Source of the DNA: Massospora cicadina
Lineage: Eukaryota; Entomophthoromycota; Entomophthoromycetes; Entomophthorales; Entomophthoraceae
Direction: 5' to 3'
Length of the DNA: 64,000 bases
Assembly: GCA_022478985.1 (NCBI GenBank)
Contig: JAKSZP010017458.1
Span: forward strand, 24,354-88,353
Position numbers and translations under genes: made by a program. The notes beneath the pieces were generated by a model, which saw nothing but the letters and a program-made list of their open reading frames with translations, had not been told where the DNA came from and did not search any database. This document shows positions 1 through 10,869 of this stretch, one piece after another (the stretch's first letter is position 1; each line of letters opens with the position of its first letter).

Positions 1-517
1 AGCAAAAGAGTATTAAAATAAATCCATATTTATATAAAAAAGAATGGAGGTTTATTACAACCAAGACGACTAACAAGGTTGGTCATGGAAAATTATTTAT
101 AAACAATTGAATGGACCCATCATCCATCTGAAGAGGTAATGCGCCCAATTGAACCAATAATGGCATCTTCCTATCCTTCATTAAGCTGTAACTGGAGTAA
201 TCCCTCAATTGAGAAATTTGAAGTGAATTTTCCCGGATATAACAATATTATTAATTAAACGGTCTCAAAACCTTATTCTCCAACTAACCATAAAAATCTG
301 TCATAATCTTCTAATTATCTGGTACATTTTAACGACACAGATGTAATGCTCTTACAACCATCACGCGCACCCCCAGGACAACTCAGTATACCTTGACTTT
401 ATCTAACTTTGGTCCAGGGTAAGCTTCAGGTCAGTCAGACCTGTCAACTTTGCCTTCCTGGCCTCCTCACCCCCAAATTTATCCTTACAACCTGTCCCCT
501 CAATTATATTATTTAAC
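1..517. other. Flank without a gene; antisense gag-like scrap inside
   Basis: No open gene is visible. On the minus strand about 370-490 reads as a short Gag-like segment that aligns with the stretch just after the collagen-like repeat in the Gag of element B (43,210-43,330, minus). Both have the order L/FG-(6-8 residues)-K-L, then LTLDQ or HTLDQ, and the DNA shares phrases such as GGTCCAGGGT and CTGGCCTCCT. It is probably a scrap of a related LTR element. The rest is AT-rich and unassigned. Confidence 0.35.
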
Positions 518-1990
518 AATGATATAGCCGTTATTTTTGCCTATAAACAAATCTGTGTTTATATTCTCAGCACTAAGTTCCAATTGTTTACTAATCAAGC
601 TACTTTGAGTTAGGTGTATAACCCTAAAAAGTCTGGAGATCGTCTGACAAGGTGGGCGTTTAAGCTTCAGGAATATGGCTATGAGGTATTATATAAATCA
701 GGGACTTCTCATTAAGAAGATAATGGAATTTGTCAGCTACCATTGTGTCCATTCTGATCCTATATTCCGATCAGTTATTTGAGAAAAAGAAAACTATAAG
801 TTCAGTGATAAGCAAACCCCTTTCAGCGTACTTTGAATGAGTAAAAAAAACACTAAAATAAAGAATGGGGTACTCTAAAAAATTCATAGTGATATTGGAA
901 GGTAAGTATACCTCATAACTTCTGAACGACCGTTTATTATTATGCAAGTTCATTACATCATTGGGCATGGAGGACTAGTTAAAAGACTAAAGCAGATCCA
1001 ACAGAGCTAATATTGGGAGTTAATGAAGTTTGACATCCAGGACATCTTGTCAAAGTGCATGAGTGATATTTGAAACAATTCTCTAAAGCTTCCATCACCC
1101 ACCAATTGATTAGGCCCATCTGGGCATGGCAACTATTAATAATTGACGTTATTGATTCTTCCCAATCAACAATTTCAACCATTGGTACATTATGATATCC
1201 ATTAACCACTTAACTAAGTGGGTCTAAGTTAAGCCCTTATGCAATATTGAAGTACTCAACACATCCAAGTTTTTCATAGAGCACATCATTCTCAGGAATG
1301 GGTGCCTGCAGGTTATTCTGATGGACAAAGCTAACAATTTCACTCAAAAATGTTTTTATGGAACTGATCTGGCTTATGTGGATTAGAGGGTTTTTCAGAT
1401 TCATATCATCTGGAGGCCAAAAGAACTGATGAAAGGGTTAACAAAACCTTAGAACAGGTAATTTATAAGTTTTATGCCTCTTCTCTTTCCCAATGGACCT
1501 TCTATGTCACCTGCTGTTTTCACTTTCAACATTATAAGAGTCACTAGATTCTACCCTTTCCAATTACTGTATGGCTGACATCCCACTTTACCGCCTGTAT
1601 TATACTCCATTGTAAAGGGTGAAGATGGGGTTATGCTTAAGGAATACTTAAATTGTCTAGTTTAGGCACTAATCAATTCAGACCAAAGCTTATGGGTCTG
1701 CATTAAACAGAAGTATTAACAGAAGACATAGGATAAAATCCATCAAGCTCCTTTGCAAAAGTTTAATATGGGGATTAGGCGGTGTAATGTGAAGCCTACA
1801 GTTAAGACAAGTCCACAAGGTTTTAAAGCTCTGGAAAAGGCCATACATTCTTTTGGAGCTTTGCCCTCTGTTACTTATACTATTAAGATTTTTCTCTATG
1901 GGTAATTGTTAATAGGGTTCACGAGAAGTTTCTCAGACCATGCTACAGCAGTAAATTTACACATGCCTCCTCAAGGAGATAAGCCAAGTC
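518..1990 (+). pseudogene. Ty3/gypsy pol relic D: RNase H end and integrase
   Basis: This is a decayed plus-strand pol fragment. At about 555-760 the broken frames read as the end of a gypsy RNase H: the RLTRWAFKLQEYGYEVLY block (normally RLARWALKLQEYDFEV), then a DALSRLP-like end as NGICQLP. At about 960-1,080 there is an HGGLVKRLKQI zinc-binding region, and at 1,300-1,460 an integrase core seen as MDKANNFTQK followed by IIWRPKE (normally DRG-NFTSK and YHPQ-NGQ-E). The stretch 1,560-1,960 resembles the basic C-terminal part of gypsy integrases. Stops and frameshifts are frequent. The 5' part lies left of the window and no LTR could be assigned. Confidence 0.7.
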
Positions 1991-2952
1991 AAGGGGAAGA
2001 GTTGTCTAAAGAGTTGACTTGAATTTAAAATAATCTACTGAATGTCTAGCTCAGAATGAAAACAAAAATGCAATTTAAATTTCCACTAAGATGATATAAC
2101 AATTCATCCTAATTTCTGGGTCCCTTATTCCATAATCATCACGCGTCAGTTTCTACCCTCTAAAAATCCTTTCCTCATAGATGGCATGATTATACCTATT
2201 TCTCATTGTATGCATTTTGCTCATTGTACTCCCAACAATTATAATTCCATCTGGAGACATCAATGCTCCATGAGTAGAGAATCTTTGATTAATTCTCATC
2301 TTTTTTAGCCCAATAAAGTATTATCATATGCACAAATTTATCATTTACCAGAATCAATTTTGAAGTAGTTTTACTATCACAGGGGTCAAAAATTATTGAT
2401 TATTATATAGCGCTCTGTACATTATTCTTTGAAATTACCATGTCAAAGGACAAAGGTGTTAAGATCATGTAGGGTCAACAGAGTTCCAGGATCAAAATAA
2501 ATCTGTGAGATATGAGTGCTTGTCTTGTACTTTACAGACCCTTCAATAAGAGCTGTTTACATAAGGTTATATTTTTGCATCAATCACAGGATTCAATCTT
2601 AGTTTAATAATATAATTTGTGTTTTGATAGCATCCTTTTTTCTCAGGAACATTAACAAAAGGTTAAATTGATTTTGAGCTTTTGGGGATTGTTCTCAACA
2701 TGTAATTTTCATTTTTCTGTTTGTAGGGGATCAAATTCAATGTTTTTATTTGCATTAGTATGTTTCAGGATCAATTCTGACATGCAGTATTTTATCACAA
2801 AAAATTAAGCAGTGTTTAATTTAAGAAAACCTTGAATCACAACAGTGTATTTTAGAAAAGTGCTTAAATTAAAAAATTTATATGAGAAGTTATATAAGAT
2901 TAAATATGTTAAAGGCATTTTACTAATTCTCTTCTTTGCTCTATTACTGTAC
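1991..2952. other. AT-rich stretch, no gene seen
   Basis: This stretch lies between the gypsy D relic and LINE copy 1. No reading frame with recognisable content was found on either strand. It may hold an LTR of D or the far 3' end of another gypsy element, but I found no partner repeat in the window to show this. Confidence 0.4.
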
Positions 2953-2969
2953 AACATATAAAAATTACT
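2953..2969. repeat. Left target-site duplication of LINE copy 1
   Basis: The 17-bp sequence AACATATAAAAATTACT here is repeated exactly at 8,254-8,270. The pair brackets the LINE and marks its two ends. TSDs of this length are typical of target-primed reverse transcription. Confidence 0.9.
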
Positions 2970-3069
2970 AAAATTCAACTTTTCTTTCTTGTTGTAAACA
3001 CTTTTGCAACCCATTCAATTCAAGACTAAATCTAGTTTGATAATCTCATAGAGGAATTAGTCTGCGCCC

Positions 3070-4560
3070 ATGTCTGGGAGCAGTTGGGCAAGCAAGGCAA
3101 GAGGAGCAGGCGGAAGGCCCGTGGCCTCTAACATTCAAAAACGCCCTGGAGAATCTGGCGGAATAGAAAAAAATCTAAAAAAACTGGCGGTCACAATTTC
3201 CCCGGAGATACTCGCGTGGCAAGCACGATGCAACCAGTACATCAATACACCACATTCCCAGCCACTTTCGTTGGTGGAATTCGGAGTCCGTGTGTATCTG
3301 GACATCCAAAAAACGGCCCTATGGGAAAAATTTTGTGAAGATGTACACAAAATTTTCCTGACCATGGTGTACGTTGCACCTCACTCCATGTCGCGCGGTT
3401 GGCTGGACCTAGGTTTTGAAAGCAAAATAGCAGCAGATGAGGCTGCAGCAGTGCACATAGTGGTCAACCTCCCCGAAGGGCAATGGGTCATCGAAACTAA
3501 ATGCACCAGATGGACAAAATCAAACCAAATTTTCCTCACGTTTGACTTTTTGCCTACTACGGTAAAATGTGACATTTTGGAGCAACACCTGAAAGATGGT
3601 CTCGCCATATATGGCGAAATACAATCTTTTGAAATGCAACGTTTCACACTGATGCCACACCTGTGCACCGGCAAAGCCATCATAGTTCTGACCCCAACTG
3701 AGGAGATCATGAAGGACCTAACCCAGATCCCACACTCCACCTTTATTGACATCGCAGGGCACACCACCCACCCATTCTGGGTAACCTTGGACAGCGTGCC
3801 CCCCATTTGCACCCACTGTGACGCGTTCAGCCATAAGGCACACGTGTGCCCCATTAAAGAGGGTGTTACATTCCAAGAGCACCCCTCGGCAGCCATGGCC
3901 AGTGGAGAGGCGCACTACAAACCAACCGCAAGCACCAAAGAGGCTTTCCCGTGGGGAGCACAAGGCTGCTACCTATTGGTAAAGCCCATCTCCCCACAGG
4001 AGCGGAAGAAGGCTAAGCAGGCCCATAGGACCATGGCCAAGGAAGCGGCCAAGGTCACCACCACCATCCCACAATCACAACGCCAGGAGGACATGGAGAC
4101 CTTCGCGGCGGAAGCAACTCAGGAATCCATCACCCAATCAGATTGGGAGGCCCAAGCCAAACGGGCCACTCAATCTGAGGATCCAATGGGAGATTCGATC
4201 TCACCCAATCGCTGCACCCAAGCCCTGGTTGAAACTGACTTGGGACCTATCCCAACCAAAAAAAGTTTTTTTGCACCACTCGACGGTGCACCAAACTTAT
4301 CCGCACCGCAAAAAATTCATCCGACGTCAGGAAAACAAAAAGCGAAGGCCAAAACCAATGTGACTCTTTCCACAAAAATTAACAAAAACCCCGATAGCGT
4401 TGCTGCTGATACCCGCGCTGCTGTGAAAGCCCGTGGGGACCTGGAAGAGGCTGGTGGGCCAGGGGGGCCCACCCCCTCACACCTAAGGTGTGATGGGGGA
4501 AACCTTCACTCTAGGGATGCTGAATATCGCCGGACTCAAGGCCTCCCCATCCCAGGCTAG
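3070..4560 (+). CDS. LINE ORF1 protein (RNA-binding, CCHC zinc knuckle)
   Basis: An intact 496-residue frame. By family, ORF1 proteins coat the LINE RNA in a ribonucleoprotein particle. A perfect CX2CX4HX4C zinc knuckle (CTHCDAFSHKAHVC) lies at residues 247-260. Upstream, residues about 80-240 form a nucleic-acid-binding-like region containing LWEKFCEDV, WLDLGFES, KCTRW and GLAIYGEI. After the knuckle comes a long low-complexity tail rich in Q, K, T, A and E (about 290-480). The start is the first ATG, 100 bp inside the TSD-defined 5' end. ORF1 overlaps ORF2 by 68 bp in another frame, which suggests reinitiation or frameshift coupling. The same core arrangement is found in the ORF1-only family elsewhere in this window, which makes this the key reference protein. 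Confidence 0.85.
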   Translation: MSGSSWASKARGAGGRPVASNIQKRPGESGGIEKNLKKLAVTISPEILAWQARCNQYINTPHSQPLSLVEFGVRVYLDIQKTALWEKFCEDVHKIFLTMVYVAPHSMSRGWLDLGFESKIAADEAAAVHIVVNLPEGQWVIETKCTRWTKSNQIFLTFDFLPTTVKCDILEQHLKDGLAIYGEIQSFEMQRFTLMPHLCTGKAIIVLTPTEEIMKDLTQIPHSTFIDIAGHTTHPFWVTLDSVPPICTHCDAFSHKAHVCPIKEGVTFQEHPSAAMASGEAHYKPTASTKEAFPWGAQGCYLLVKPISPQERKKAKQAHRTMAKEAAKVTTTIPQSQRQEDMETFAAEATQESITQSDWEAQAKRATQSEDPMGDSISPNRCTQALVETDLGPIPTKKSFFAPLDGAPNLSAPQKIHPTSGKQKAKAKTNVTLSTKINKNPDSVAADTRAAVKARGDLEEAGGPGGPTPSHLRCDGGNLHSRDAEYRRTQGLPIPG

Positions 4561-7500
4561 GAAACTGAGTTTTTTACAAAATAATTTACCCGTGGATATC
4601 CTGGCCATCCAGGAAACCCACTGTCCACGAGGTTCTGAGGATTCTTGGAAAACAATGCTCCTACCATCCCTATCCTTTTGGTCAAAGCACTGTGGGGTGC
4701 TAATTTGGAAAAACAATTTTTTCAAATTTACATCTTCAGAAACATTCCTAAATGACCGTGTGCTCATTGTCACCTTCTCATGGGCCGATGTTGCACACAC
4801 AATTGTCAACATTTACGCCCCAAACGGTGCACAAGAGCGTCAGGAATTTTTCTCGTCAGTCAAATCCCTCCCGCTACCCCCAATTCTTTCCTAATCAGCG
4901 ACATGAACTGTTGGCTAACCTCACCAACGGACTGGTGGCCGCCCTCACCCCACGCCCCACAGGGTCACGTAGAACTACGCATTCTAAAAGCCACCCTTGG
5001 GTTAATGGATGCGCTGCCGCGACATGCCCCACTGCTCAAAAACATGACGCGTCCCCACATCCACAATGGCCAATTAAGGTCCATGACCCGCATTGACCTT
5101 ATTCTAGTGCCAGCGAAATTCCAACCCCACATCTCCCACTTCAAAACAACGAAAATAGAATTCACTGACCACCGACTGGTCTTGATAACATACCACTTAC
5201 CCATCACAGTTGCAAAGGCCCCACGTTGGTGCAAAATCCGCCCCCCAGAGCTTGCGTCACCAGGATTTTCCACGTGGGTGGAAGAGGCAACTTTGGCAAA
5301 AATGTTTGTTGCACCGTTTTGCACGAACCCCATTTCCACATGGGCAATTTTCAAAAAAGACACCATCCGCCACTATCGCCATCTCTCATCCAGACGCTCA
5401 CGAGCCACATCAGCGGTTATATTGCGCGCGCTGGCGGAATTGGCCCACTTGGAGTCCAACATTCCAGCCTCAGGATATAGCCCTGCATGGGGCCAGAAGT
5501 GGGTGGAGGCAGCAGCCCACCTCAACGCACTTGAAAGGCAACACAAACATCAGGTTTATGTTCAGTACAGGGCCACATGCAACACAAAAGGTGACAAGTG
5601 CACCACATACTTCTTTAAAAAAATTTTTGCACCATGCCAGAGCGTGGCCTGCACACAGGTGCGAAGATCGGATAATTCTATCATGGACACACTGGCTGAA
5701 GTGGCAATCGAAACGCAAAGATATTACTCAGAGTTATACTGAGCCAAACCAATTCAGCCAGCCGAAATGGCGGAATTTCTTGACAGAGCTCATATCCGCA
5801 CCATTTTCTGATACCCAGAAATAATGAATTTGATTACTCCAAACGAATTATGGACTACCATTAGCGGTGCGCCAAACCAAAAATGCCCAGGCCCAGATGG
5901 CATTCCATATGAGTTCTACAAAAAATATTTTAAATACATATCCCCATTGCTGCTAGCCTCACTCAACCAAAGCCTGTTGGAAACACGCCTCCTACCAGGA
6001 GGACATGAGGCTTTTACAGTCACACTCTTCAAGAAAGGGGATAGGCTAGACTTAGCCAACTGGCGCCCCATTTCTCTAACAAACACAGACACCAAATTTT
6101 TCTTTAAATCATGGCTAACCGTTTAGGGGCTGTAGCATCTGCCACCATCTCTCCAGAACAATTCGGTTTCATCCCCAGAAGGTCGATTTGGGATAACGTG
6201 CACTCTGTGGCTAATGTGTGTCAATCCACAGCCTCTGGGGCACTTGTATTCTTGGACCAACAAAAGGCCTATGATAGAGTAAACTGGGAATACCTTAGGG
6301 CCTGCCTCCAACAATTCCGCCTACCTCCCCGCTTCATTAACTGGGTGATGCTGCTCACGGAATCTGCAACAATGGCTGTGCGCGGCCCAGGTTTCCTAAT
6401 GGATGTAGTCCATCCTCAAAGGGGCCTGCGACAAGGGGACCCCCTGAGCCCACTCTTATACAACTTCAGCCTTGACCCACTACTGCGAAATGTGAATGCC
6501 CAACTCACTGGGGTCCATGTGCCAGGCAAACCCCAGTCAAGATGATGGCATTTGCAGATGATTGCGTGGTGGGGGTGTCTAATAATAAAGATGCACGCGC
6601 GCTTGAAGCCCTCATCCAGGAATATTCCCGGGTAAGCAACGCGGCACTGAATGCCTCCAAAACTGAAATCATCCTCCTTGGTCGGTTTCAGAACTGCTGG
6701 GCCCCAGCAAGTAGTTCCCAACCCAGCCCAGCTGCTCGCCCAAGTCCACGCCTTACTAACTCAAAACACACCGCTCCACTGGTGCTCCCCTTTGTGCCGC
6801 GACCTACCATAGGACCGGTACACCATCTTGGCGTGTGGTTGGAGGCAGGAGGATACGCGTCAGCAGTAATGGAGGGCCATATACTGGACAACGTGACGAA
6901 GCGAATCGCCTCTCTCAGAGCCCACCCTACTACCCTCACTGGCAGGGTTGTTCTTGCCAACTCTATGCTCCTATCCAAAGTCTGGTTTGGAGCCCACGCC
7001 ATCCCCTTCTCCCCAAGCTTCTTCAAATCCTTGTACACCTTGTTGCAAGGATGGCTTTGGTCAGGCTGCCTTCCACCAGTGCGGTTAGAGGTCATGTTTG
7101 GCCCTCAACATCATGGTGCATGGGCCTACTTGACTTCAAAGCCCATGCCGCCAAGATGCTAGGCACCTGGATTGCGGCCGTCACTGCTCCTACACTCCCA
7201 TCCCAACACTGGTCCCGCGCGGCCCACTCCAACTTCTCCCAAGCCTTGGGCCTCAACAATCCATCAAACCCCCACTCCCTGATGAAATACCTCGCATCAC
7301 ACACATCAGCCACAGGTCCTCACGAGACCAAAACCCACTACAAACGAATCCTACTCTCCATGCGAAGCGCAGAGTGGAAAATTCGTATTAGTGGACATAC
7401 AACCCAAAGAGGCCGCCCCTCTCCTCAGTTCACACAAGAGGTACAGGGGCTACCCATCCATGATGGCGTGATCCCCACTCGACCCCAAGTCCTATCCAGA

Positions 7501-8045
7501 GTGGACTACCTGGACATGATGGACATCCCTTATTCCACTGAGACCCAAAAGACTATCTGGAAATACGCACACCATCCTCTGTTGCAGCCTCAAGTCCATT
7601 CCCATGTGTGGCGCTGCCTGAGGCGGGTGTATCATACAGCTGAGCGCTCTAATGCTTTACACTCATCCTGTGTCGTGTGTGGCCAGTATGGAACGCTGTT
7701 TCACCGCCTGGAGAAGTGCCCCACCTCTAAAGTAATATGGCGCGAAGTCCAACGTCTGCTAGGCCAGGATCAAACACATCCCTTCAGTCTGTCAAGAGAT
7801 ATGTTTGCTTCATCAATGGCCTCCCCCTCCCACCCTCCCTTCGTGCTCTGGTGGTTGCAATCGCCATGTGGACTATCCACACAATTGTCTTGGATGCCAT
7901 CGCCGGATCCATCCCCACCCTCCATGAAGTTGTCCACAGATTCCAGTCTCATTTGGTGTATCACTTTCAAGCGTGGATGTTTGGATATCTCCCACCACGT
8001 CGCCAGCAGCTGGTCTCCTCCTGGTTCCCAGTCTGGTTCATCTAA
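4493..8045 (+). pseudogene. LINE ORF2: EEP endonuclease, reverse transcriptase, zinc motif (frameshifted)
   Basis: ORF2 nicks target DNA and reverse transcribes the LINE RNA. The start is taken at ATG 4,493. Endonuclease motifs in order: LNIAG, IQETHC, IVNIYAP, LISDMNCW, RIDLILVP and FTDHRLV. RT motifs: PGPDGIPYEFYK, NWRPISL, DQQKAYDRVNW (motif A), GLRQGDPLSPLLYN (B), AFADDCVVG (catalytic FADD at 6,551-6,562) and ASKTEIILL. A CX2CX7HX4C zinc motif (CVVCGQYGTLFHRLEKC) lies at 7,669-7,719, as in other L1-type ORF2 proteins. About 1,180 codons are spread over several frames. Breaks lie near 4,880, 6,100, 6,535, 7,110 and 7,770, and in-frame TGA occurs at 5,740 and 5,806. Some breaks lie at or near short homopolymer runs, so part may be assembly error. 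Confidence 0.9.
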
Positions 8046-8253
8046 TCAGACCCCTTCCTCCACACGTGCTCAATAGTGGCTACGCCCCCTACACACGTTC
8101 CCTCCCCTTCCCATAAGTGGCGTTCCCGCTGGCAACAAGAGATAGCATCGCTTCTCTGGGGTGCCTCACCTGGTACTGAGTTTTGTCTCATCTGAGTCAT
8201 ATTCGGAAGTGTCCATCCCATGGTCGGCCTTCCCCGCAATAAATTAAAATTTA
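8046..8253 (+). other. LINE 3' UTR and tail
   Basis: This is the non-coding end of LINE copy 1. The segment from 8,211 reads GTCCATCCCATGGTCGGC and then runs into ATAAATTAAAATTT. Close matches end LINE copy 2 (16,025-16,060) and all type I ORF1-only copies, best the copy at 49,012-50,907. That makes it the likely RNA 3' signal recognised by the reverse transcriptase; this role is inferred. Confidence 0.75.
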
Positions 8254-8270
8254 AACATATAAAAATTACT
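8254..8270. repeat. Right target-site duplication of LINE copy 1
   Basis: Exact 17-bp copy of the sequence at 2,953-2,969. It starts directly after the A-rich LINE tail. Confidence 0.9.
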
Positions 8271-8855
8271 TGGAAATTGACTGCCACATTAAATTTGAAA
8301 ATCAGAAGACATAAGATAAAAGTAATTCAGTAATTAAAGAATGAATACAATTGTTTCATGTTAAACTCTTAGATATGGTAGGATAAGTTATTGATCTCAC
8401 TTAAAAATTGGATCAAGAATTTACAATGTGATAATTTGATTATATGCTCAATCTTTTTAATATGACGCCTAATTTTTTTGGGTTCCTACTGCTTTTGGTG
8501 TTTCATCTTACCATGATAGCATATTTATGACAGCTAATTTTAATCTTTTTATTAGTTATAATCATATTTATGATTTTAAGAGGTTACTTTTTCTAGGATT
8601 TTAACATTAATAGATCTTTGAAAAATTTATTTAGTAAAATATAATGCTAAATAAAATTGTTTGAGGAATATATATGTGTAAAGACCTTAAACATTGGTAA
8701 AATAATGTCCTGTTGTAGTTAAAATGGATAGGTATTTAGTATTAATTAAAACATAAAAACTATATCCTGTAACTTGCTCTAAAAAAGAAACACAGGCTAT
8801 TGTAAGAGCAAAAGTTGGCATCAAAATGGTATAAATGTTTCTTATAATAATTATT
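8271..8855. other. AT-rich spacer, no gene seen
   Basis: Very AT-rich DNA between LINE copy 1 and the first type I element. Short open frames exist but none resembles a known protein or the surrounding element families. It continues the pre-insertion DNA that also lies left of 2,953. Confidence 0.4.
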
Positions 8856-8869
8856 GAAATATTAAGCAA

Positions 8870-10784
8870 TTTCCTTCAGCTTAATAACATTTTTAAGCAA
8901 GAATAAAAATTCATGCAGAACTAAACAACTTTGAAATACTGGCACACAGCAAAGCACCGATGTCAATGCCCTAGTGCCCACTGCTTTAATATGGGGCAGC
9001 AGCGAAACCCACTGCATCTTCCGCCCAGCGGGAAAATGCTTTTGAGCTAGGTTAACCAGCCCCACAATGCCTCAGGATGATACGTTCCCCCAAGGATCTC
9101 GCCCTCCGCCTTACATGTTCCTAAGTGGTGCCTCATAGCCCTATTATGCTCCCCTGAATCAAGATGCAATTTGGCCTATAGGTTAAATATGGCAACTTAT
9201 TTCCTTACAACAACAAACAATTTATAGAATTAACCCAGGCGATTATGCATCCTGCCGGCGTTATCAACTTCTGCCCCTACAAGGGGTACTTTGACCTCAG
9301 CTTTACCTGTGAAGCTAATGCTGCAATTGTAGCAAAAATCCTAGCGGTATTCCAGGGAATCCCCATCTCAACCACTTGCACCAGGTTGCCTGATGACACC
9401 ACTCTTATGGTTCAATTTACAGGCCTCCTCACCCTCCTCCACCCTGATACTTTATATAATGAACTAATGCTGGTTTGTCATCATATGGCGTTGACTCCAT
9501 TATACAATTTGTGGTTCCCAATGGAGCCAACCAACTATGGGCATTAGCGCCTTTGCAACTGTATGCCCTGTATCAACCAAAATCACCATCTCGATTCCCC
9601 CTCACACCATTGTCCCCTCTTCCCCCAAACACCATTTATGGGCCAGAGTAGATAAAGGGCGCACCATTTCCCCCATTTGTTTTGAACTGGACCTTTTGAA
9701 GCGGTGCTGCCCCACCATAGCCTGAGATGGAGCCCACATGCTTGATAACCCCATGATGCACCCATTGTAATCCAAAAACTTTTGTTGAATGGGTCAAAAC
9801 CTCCATCCCCCTCAATCCAAAATAGTAGATGCAACTGTCACTGATTCAGCCAATAAGGAACCTACATGTTAAACCACCACTCCTACTCCAACTAATAAGG
9901 AGCCAGTATGGACCCCAGTAAACTCAAAAAACCCACTCAGCCACCCAACTCAGACCAACCTTATGCCAATCAACCTAACATTTTTCAACAATATCCCTGG
10001 AAATATTTGGAAGAAGTTGATGATTTGTGAAATCCCATCCCCAACTTGGTCAAAGCCCCTGGTCCCAAATGTACCTAAATGAAGATTATGCAGTTCTAAT
10101 TCCAATTTTGCGCTATGCTCTATGCTCTGATGATAATCAATTCTGAAGTGACCGCCAACTCATCAAAGTGGCTGTTGCTGCCCCTGATTTTCACCCCCTC
10201 TGAAAGGCTGTAGCAAAAGTTGTTACAGCCTTGGCCAAGGGGATACCCGCCACTGTCCTTCCCCCATGAAGCGATGTTGTTAAAAATAATCCTCTAATTC
10301 CATCAAGAAGCCAATATCGCAATACAAAAAGTAGTGATGGTTGCAAACTTTGGCCCCAAGACCCTCATTACCAGCAACAACATCACTACTTTTATTATCC
10401 TTCCCAATTTTGCATCGATTATGAGAAAGCTCTATCTGAATAATACCACTCTCCTCATAGAAAAAATTGAGCTGCAAGCCCGACTCTGCTACCTTGACCC
10501 ACTTTTTGAGGATTCACCCACAACTGTGTTCTCAGCACTCTGCCATCAACTGTCCTCACAGAAGATGAAGATGAGTCTCCTAGTGCCCAATCACCCCCAC
10601 CATGGCCGCATAACGATTTGTCACATCCAACCTGGTTGGATTTTTAGTTTTTTTAATTAAGTTTGAGTGATATATTAATCTCTTTCTGTTCGTTCAAGTT
10701 TATTCTAGCATAAGTCCTGCTCCTATGAGCTTGACATTTTCTGTCCTTTGGTCTGCTTGCCTCAGTTAAATAAATAAAATATAA
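8870..10784 (+). mobile_element. ORF1-only element, type I, copy I-1
   Basis: A full-length (1,915 bp) but decayed member of the ORF1-only family. Imperfect TSDs (11 of 14 bases equal) lie at 8,856-8,869 and 10,785-10,798. Recognisable parts in order: IWGSSETHCIFRPAGK near 8,980; INFCPYKGYFDLSF near 9,260; CTRLPDDTTLMVQFTGLL near 9,380; a degraded zinc knuckle near 9,670 (PICFELDLLKRCCP, with one Cys and the His lost); and the C-terminal motif CYLDPLFEDSPTTVFSAL near 10,490. It ends in the LINE-like tail (TCTGCTTGCCTCAGTTAAA). No reverse transcriptase is present. LINE copy 2 begins about 15 bp downstream of the right TSD. Confidence 0.8.
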
Positions 10785-10869
10785 GACATATTAAAGAACA
10801 TTTAGTACTTGATTAACGCTTTTCTTTCCCATAACAATAACATTAATTACTATGATTCAATTCAAACAG

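Larger units (their letters stand above)
2970..8253 (+). mobile_element. L1-like LINE, copy 1 (full length)
   Basis: This non-LTR retrotransposon of 5,284 bp is bounded by a perfect 17-bp TSD. It has a 100-bp 5' UTR, ORF1 (3,070-4,560), an overlapping ORF2 (4,493-8,045) with endonuclease, reverse transcriptase and zinc motif, and a 3' UTR ending in an A-rich tail (ATAAATTAAAATTT). It is the best preserved of three copies and is richer in GC and CpG than the AT-rich flanks. ORF2 carries several frameshifts, so this copy is probably inactive as assembled. The ORF2 layout (EEP nuclease, RT, zinc motif, no visible RNase H) fits the L1 clade better than Tad or Jockey; that assignment is from motif style only. 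Confidence 0.93.

Noticed and set aside
771..1209. Minus-strand open frames near the start of the window
   Set aside because: They lie opposite the RNase H and integrase relic of gypsy D, which has family motifs on the plus strand.
3381..3963. Long minus-strand open frames opposite LINE ORF1
   Set aside because: They are shadows of the intact plus-strand ORF1, which has the zinc knuckle, the right start and the TSD-defined context.
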